From Stomoxys calcitrans (lineage: Eukaryota > Arthropoda > Insecta > Diptera > Muscidae), in NCBI RefSeq assembly GCF_963082655.1, contig NC_081553.1, positions 64,232,392 to 64,296,391 of the forward strand: a stretch of 64,000 nt of DNA, given 5' to 3'. Positions 59,437-64,000 of this stretch are shown piece after piece; the stretch's first letter is position 1; each line of letters opens with the position of its first letter. Position numbers and translations under genes: made by a program. Under the pieces are notes generated by a model that was not told the DNA's origin, searched no databases, and saw nothing but the letters and a program-made list of their open reading frames with translations.

Positions 59437-61270
59437 AAACCTGCAATCAGTAGCAACGCGCCAGATGAAGGAGAGGTATCAAGAGAAAAGGAGAGAGGAG
59501 AAACGTCTATTCCGCAGAAAGAAAAAAGGAAATGGAAAGGTGTGAGTGTGAGCGAATTGAGATGTACAGGAGTCAGAATGAAGTCCGGAAATTTTACCAA
59601 AGAATTAAACATCAAACCGATGGCTTTGGCTCATCCTCATCGCAGAGACAAAGAAGGAAATCTGGTAACTGACACAGATAACATGCTGAGGATATGGAAA
59701 GAACATTTTGCCCAACTGCTATCCTCTTCGACATTGGCGGCGAAGAGGATAGCGCAAAACCAATCCCTGATGATGGTATAGAATGTTTACCTCCTAGTGA
59801 GAATGAGGCCCAAGTAGCAGTGACCCGACTAAAAAACAACAAGGCAGCAGGAGCCGACGGGTTACCTGCTAAACTATTTAAGATCAAGGCGACACGCTGA
59901 TAAGCCGTATGCATCAGGTTATCTGCGCAATCTGGCTAGAAGAACGCATACCCGATGATGGGAACCTCAGCATACTATGTCCCGTACACAAGAAAGGAAA
60001 CAAGACGGAATGTGCCAACTACAGAGGAATAAGTCTCCTCCACATCCCATACAAGATACTCTCGAGCGTAGTGTGTGAAATATTAAAACCTAAAGCCAAT
60101 GAGATAATTGGGCTCTATCAATGTTGCTTTAGACCTGGTAAATCCATCCTAGACCAGATATTCATACTGCGCCAAATCCTGGAAAAGACCCGAGAAGGAC
60201 AAATCAACACCTACCAACTCTTTGATGACTACAAAGCTGCCTTCGATACTCCTTTACGTTCAAAGGTATTTCAAGCCAAGTCTCAGTTTGGTATCTCTGC
60301 AAAAAGAATAAGACTCTGCAAGATGAAACTTGCTGATACGCGTTCCTCAGTAAGAATAGGAAAGAATCTCTCCGAACCATTTAATACCAAATGAGGTTTC
60401 AGACAAGGAGACAGCCTATCTCTTTTATATCCTGCTGGAGAAGATGGCAGATGGCACACTAATCACAAGAGAACACATGCTACTCGCCTATGCCGACGAC
60501 ATCGACGTCATAGGTCGATCACTGAAAGCAGTAACTGCAGCCTTTGAAAGAATCGAAAGAGAGGCAGTAAAGGGAGATAAGACGAAATGGATGGTTTCAA
60601 CTCCCAAAAAGCCTTGCACAACCGAGCAGATAAAGAAAATGAAGAAAGTTGGAAGCCTCAACTTTGAGACAGTCAGTAACTTTATCTACCTCGGCACCGC
60701 CGTAACCGAAACGAATGACGCCAGTTTTGAGGTAAAGCAAAGAATAATACTGGCAAACAGATGCTACTTTGGACTAAGTAAACAGTTTAGAAACAAGATC
60801 ATCTCTCGACAGACGAAGATTACACTATACAAGACACTGATACTACCCATGCGGTTATATGGTTCTGAAGCATGGGTACTTGTGAAAGCAGATGAGGCAG
60901 TACTTGGAGTATTTGAGAGAAAGATTCTTCGCAAAATATATGGACCAGTTTGCGTTGATGAAGAATGTAGACGACGTATGAACCACGAGCCGTATGACGA
61001 CGATAGCATAGTTACACGCATCAAAATACAACGGCTGCGTTGGCTAGGTCATGTTGTCAGAATGGATGAAGAAGCTCCAGCAAACAAGCCTGTTGAAGGC
61101 AAACACGGTGGTACAGGCAAACCGGGAAGACCAAAAACCCGATGGAAAGATCAAGTGGTGGGAGACACCCCGAAACTTGGTGTCAGAGATTTTTAGAAAG
61201 AGCGCAGAAGATCGAGATGCTTGGATCGTTATTCTACGTTCGGCTAGTGGAACAAATATTCTGTCATAGC
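59437..61270 (+). pseudogene. LINE reverse transcriptase relic with YADD motif
   Basis: A 5'-truncated non-LTR retrotransposon ORF2. In order it has a pre-RT helix region (about 59,560-59,700), a segment with LKNNKAAGADGLPAKLF (59,827-59,877), a block with ECANYRGISLLHIPYKILSS and GLYQCCFRPGKSILDQIF, then FDDYKAAFDTPL and VRIGKNLSEPF. The catalytic LLAYADDIDVIG follows (YADD codons 60,489-60,500), then a C-terminal segment RIKIQRLRWLGHVVRMDEE and a Gly/Pro-rich tail. It is broken by frame shifts near 59,750, 59,890 and 60,415, by TGA at 60,392-60,394, and by a frame change near 61,195. No endonuclease is present. I cannot settle the clade. Confidence 0.9.
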
Positions 61271-61295
61271 CAATTAAGTAAGCTGGTTTGATTTT

Positions 61296-61640
61296 TGTGT
61301 ATCGGATCTATTTCCATCATTTTGTCATCTCAAAGGGGATCAAGGCCACTGATGCAAGTCGAGAGAATGTTTAACATTATCTCATTACCGACCTGGAAGT
61401 GGAATATGAACGAAACAAGACGAAAGGCCCTTTATTTTTGCAGGAGGCCGAAGGAGGGGACCTGCCATGTGGAAAAAGAAGGCTCCCAATTCTTTGGTTT
61501 AGTTCGCATGGACGAGGTTATTACCTCTTGGGTGGCGTTGTTATCATGTGCCGGCAGGACTATTAGGTCGACTGCAGGAGCCACCGCTGTGTCTTGAGCC
61601 AGGAGTCCTTTTAGGGATTCCAAATACTCCGCCAAGCATT
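61296..61640 (-). repeat. dispersed repeat, copy A (LINE-associated)
   Basis: Shares modules with 62,535-63,010: 'caaggccactgatgca', 'aattctttggtt' and 'gtgccggcaggactattagg'. On the minus strand both copies can be read as similar peptides (e.g. PAHDNNATQEVIT versus PAHDDHATKEVIT), suggesting a decayed coding region of a retrotransposon. Confidence 0.6.
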
Positions 61641-61734
61641 CGACCTCATGATACTTAAATCCAAGGGATTTAACTTCCTCATAGAGTCCACAAAAAATCG
61701 GAGTTTCGAAGACGGTAGATACAGGATTTTTTTT

Positions 61735-61950
61735 TTGCGGCTTTCGTAATGGCTCAGATCTCTGCTTGAAAAACTAAACACTCGTTTGGCTATCCCTGCT
61801 ATATACCGATATCAAGTGCCTCGAAGTAGACCCCCAACTCCGTCCCTGAAACCATCTTGGAGCCATTAGTAAAGATTGAGGTCTCATCTCTCTCAAACAC
61901 AGCATTCGTCCCCAAATCCTCAATTCCGAGAATGCGAATTCTAATGATCT
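61735..61950 (-). pseudogene. LINE RNase H-like domain remnant
   Basis: The minus strand reads TSIFTNGSKMVSGTELGVYFEAL (about 61,880-61,812). After a gap it reads LVFQAEI-stop-AITKAA (about 61,775-61,735). This is the pattern of the RNase H domain at the end of I/jockey-type ORF2 (usually YTDGSK...VFQAEI). The first catalytic Asp is replaced by Asn, and stops and a frameshift are present. Confidence 0.65.
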
Positions 61951-61984
61951 TAAAACGCTCTCGGTATAAGACCTTCCTCAGTCT

Positions 61985-62115
61985 TAAGAATCTGGAAATG
62001 TGGCGGTCGGGGTCTAAGTCGGAGTCGGAGTTATGAGCCGGAGTCGAGGCAATCGTGCTCAACTCCGAACCAAGTCCGACTCCGGGTGAATAGTCCGACT
62101 CCGACTTCGACTCCG
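61985..62115. repeat. hexamer-rich tract (GGAGTC/GACTCC)n
   Basis: Imperfect repeats of GTCGGAGTCGGAG and GACTCCGACTTCGACTCC arranged as two opposed halves, forming an inverted low-complexity tract. It is part of the 126-codon minus frame 61,799-62,176, which is therefore not a gene. Confidence 0.7.
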
Positions 62116-62374
62116 GCCCCAAAAACTTGACTCCGGTCGCTTCTGCAGCCTTGGGCGGTACCCATCCTTCTTCCATACATCAAGCTCCCTGAGCCCAAGC
62201 GCCAACGTGGTGTGGTGTGGTTCTGAATATATGTTTGTGGATGTTGGGTCTCCTGTTATTTCGACGCAGGTCAGTCTTGGCATTTTTTCGATCCATTTGA
62301 TGCAAATGCTAATTTGTCCATAAAAATTCTTTTTAGGAACAGGGTTAACTTCTCCCATGCGACTAAAGTTCTCT

Positions 62375-62513
62375 TTCTCTTTTTTTATTCCGAGTCCGAA
62401 GGGCGTTCCGCATAGGAGGCAGGACTACTCACAAATGTAGCCAGCTTCAACGCCTGAATTCAGCGTTCGACATCATAGGCGGCCCTGCTAACCTCTGGGC
62501 CACGATGGCCGCC
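62375..62513 (-). mobile_element. tRNA-derived SINE, diverged head
   Basis: The minus strand begins GGCGGCCATCGTGGCCCAGA with a GCCCAGAGGTTAGCAGG A-box-like segment. A degraded B box follows, with the body truncated after about 140 bp. Confidence 0.65.
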
Positions 62514-62529
62514 TGTAGTACAATAAGGG

Positions 62530-63010
62530 TTTCTAAATTTTCTGCCAAGCACTTCCACCTCATTATTCTTGAATCCAAGGGGTTGAACTTGTAAGTATAT
62601 CACCCCCTGCAGGAGTAAACGTTTTTCGGACCTTCGATGCGGAGAATGCAGGCTCCGAATTCTTTGGTTCAGTTCTCATGGATAAGGTTATAACCTCTTT
62701 GGTGGCGTGGTCATCATGCGCCGGCACGACTATTAGGCCAAAAGTGACAGAAATTCTAAGACAACCTTGATCCAGATATCCTTGCCATTTCCCCTGCAAA
62801 ATCGCCCAGTCATCTGTCAAAAATTCTGCACCTTCACTAGATTGTACAGCTTCACATCGAGGAAAATCCATACTCACAACATTGAATGGCGAAAGATTTT
62901 GTTTGTCGGGTCCAGTTCCAATATCTTCTCATGTCAAAGGATGTCAAGGCCACTGATGCAGGTTGAGAGAATGTTTTATGTCTTCTGATTACCGCATCCA
63001 ACAACCTTGA
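62530..63010 (-). repeat. dispersed repeat, copy B (LINE-associated)
   Basis: Carries the modules of copy A at 61,296-61,640 plus extra sequence, including 'tgtcaaaaattctgcacctt'. The minus strand has a 104-codon frame (62,563-62,877) with no recognised domain. Most likely this is decayed retrotransposon sequence. Confidence 0.55.
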
Positions 63011-63074
63011 AGGGAAGTCTTTAAGCCACATGGCACCATCGAATTCCGTTAAGGGGCCATCATTGGAAGACATT

Positions 63075-63674
63075 TTTTGCATAAATACTTCTTACTAGAG
63101 TAGGTCGGTTGTGATTGTAAATGGGCCATGTTTTGATATAGCGATTTGGGATATTGACTTCTTGAGTCTCAAGAGAGCGCAATATTTATAAGATTTGACT
63201 GATATTTTGCCTTAATGAAGTCTTTTGTTTTGACTTGCAACGGTTATAAACCTGATGTAGCTCCCATCTTAAACGATCCCCCGATTATACTTCTCGAGCC
63301 TCTAGTGTGCGCAATTCTTACCCGATTTGGCTGAAATTTTATACGACTTCTTCTATGACATTCAACATACGTAATATGGTTTGAATCGGCCTTTATCCTG
63401 TTATAGCTCCCTTATAAACCGATCTTCCCATTATGCATCGTGAGCCCCTATATGGAGCAATTCTCATCCGAATCGGCTGAAATGGTCTCCAACATCACAA
63501 CCAAGTATGGTCCGATTCGGTCCATAACCTGATATAGCTCCAATAGCAAAGCAATTCCAATCGTTATCCTTTGTTTGCCTATAAAGAGACACCGGGGAAA
63601 AAACTTGACAAATGCGATCCATGGTGGAGGGTGTATGGGATTCGGCCCAGCCGAATTTAGCACGCTTTTACTTG
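63075..63674 (-). mobile_element. 153-bp-core element, short copy, reverse orientation
   Basis: Ends with 'ccatggtggagggtgtatgg', 'attcggcccagccgaattta' and 'gcacgcttttacttg', the exact inverse of the left terminus of the copies at 44.6 and 53.4 kb. It has about three core units and, at its left, the 'taggtcggttgtgattgtaa' segment usually near the other end. This is an internally shortened copy. Confidence 0.85.
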
Positions 63675-64000
63675 AAATTGAAATTTATCCAGCAACTACC
63701 TGAGTGGGTGTAAATGGCTATTTCCCTTTCTCTAAGAAAAAATATGGAACACTTACTACGCTTCAGAAATATGTTATACAAGAACTCTTGTCTCCATGTT
63801 ATAGGAGTATGAGAGTAGGTATGTAACTCTGCTGTTTTGTATGCTGGGTTATGCTATCTTCAATCCACCCTCATATCTGGACTTGTGAAGTTGTATACAT
63901 CTGAATATGAAGAGTGTTTTGTTGGTTTTTCGGGTATTATAATGTGGAAAAACAACATGTTCATGTTAAATGTATATTCTACCCAAAAATATATTTATGT
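63675..64000. other. unannotated window end
   Basis: AT-rich sequence; nothing is recognised. Confidence 0.4.

Noticed and set aside
61799..62176. 125-codon minus-strand frame as an intact gene
   Set aside because: It spans a hexamer tract and a broken RNase H remnant; treated as retrotransposon debris.

Overview
The window is eukaryotic, AT-rich, repeat-dense DNA from a higher fly, most likely a calyptrate muscid such as a stable-fly or house-fly relative. The one gene recognised with confidence is headcase (hdc/HECA). Its large Q/N/S-rich first coding exon (minus strand, 7126-9170) carries the conserved Cys/His headcase domain and ends in a GTGAGT donor. The rest of the coding sequence lies beyond the left edge. 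A candidate 5'UTR acceptor (9651) and a candidate leader exon (about 17.35-16.85 kb) suggest an hdc transcription unit starting near 17 kb. A second, unrecognised gene may start on the plus strand near 30.1 kb, where a 32-nt coding exon (MASNKHRGGP) ends in GG|GTAAGT. If real, most of the rest of the window is its intron.

Almost everything else is mobile or tandemly repeated DNA. (i) A family of non-autonomous elements has termini related to CAAGTAAAAGCGTGCTAAGT and a core with a period of about 153 bp (1-1235, 21.5-23.0, 26.8-27.2, 44.6-46.5, 48.4-50.7, 53.4-56.4, 58.6-59.4, 63.1-63.7 kb). (ii) A second dispersed family has phrases such as 'gactcaaatgaaaggtatt' (4.1-5.5, 11.8-12.9, 34.0-35.5 kb) and often abuts AT-rich arrays of about 30-bp units (5.5-7.1, 33.0-34.0 kb). 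(iii) Three mariner-type MITEs of about 237 bp have TA-type targets, two of them nested in other elements. (iv) There are several tRNA-derived SINE copies, four LINE relics, and fragments of Tc/mariner transposase. One of these is a 593-bp element whose 200-bp arms are perfectly inverted.

At 36.3-39.4 kb sits a young errantivirus-type LTR retrotransposon. Its LTRs are identical except for a poly-T run, it has TACG target duplications, a tRNA-Ser-type PBS and a polypurine tract. It has lost all of pol and keeps only the start of gag and the C-terminal part of env. A triplicated 36-bp LTR motif extends the env frame.

Three minisatellites stand out: a 15-bp array (9.87-11.10 kb), a 41-bp array whose unit contains a perfect palindrome (28.4-29.1 kb), and a 30-31-bp array whose unit can form a hairpin (40.6-42.8 kb). 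A 794-bp fold-back element at 39.7-40.5 kb is rich in TATCGATA motifs. The unique stretches (1.2-3.5, 15.4-19, 29.2-30.3, 31.7-32.9, 35.6-36.3, 42.8-44.0, 46.9-48.4, 51.6-53.4, 57.3-58.6 kb) hold no further coding sequence I can support. They are probably intronic or intergenic.
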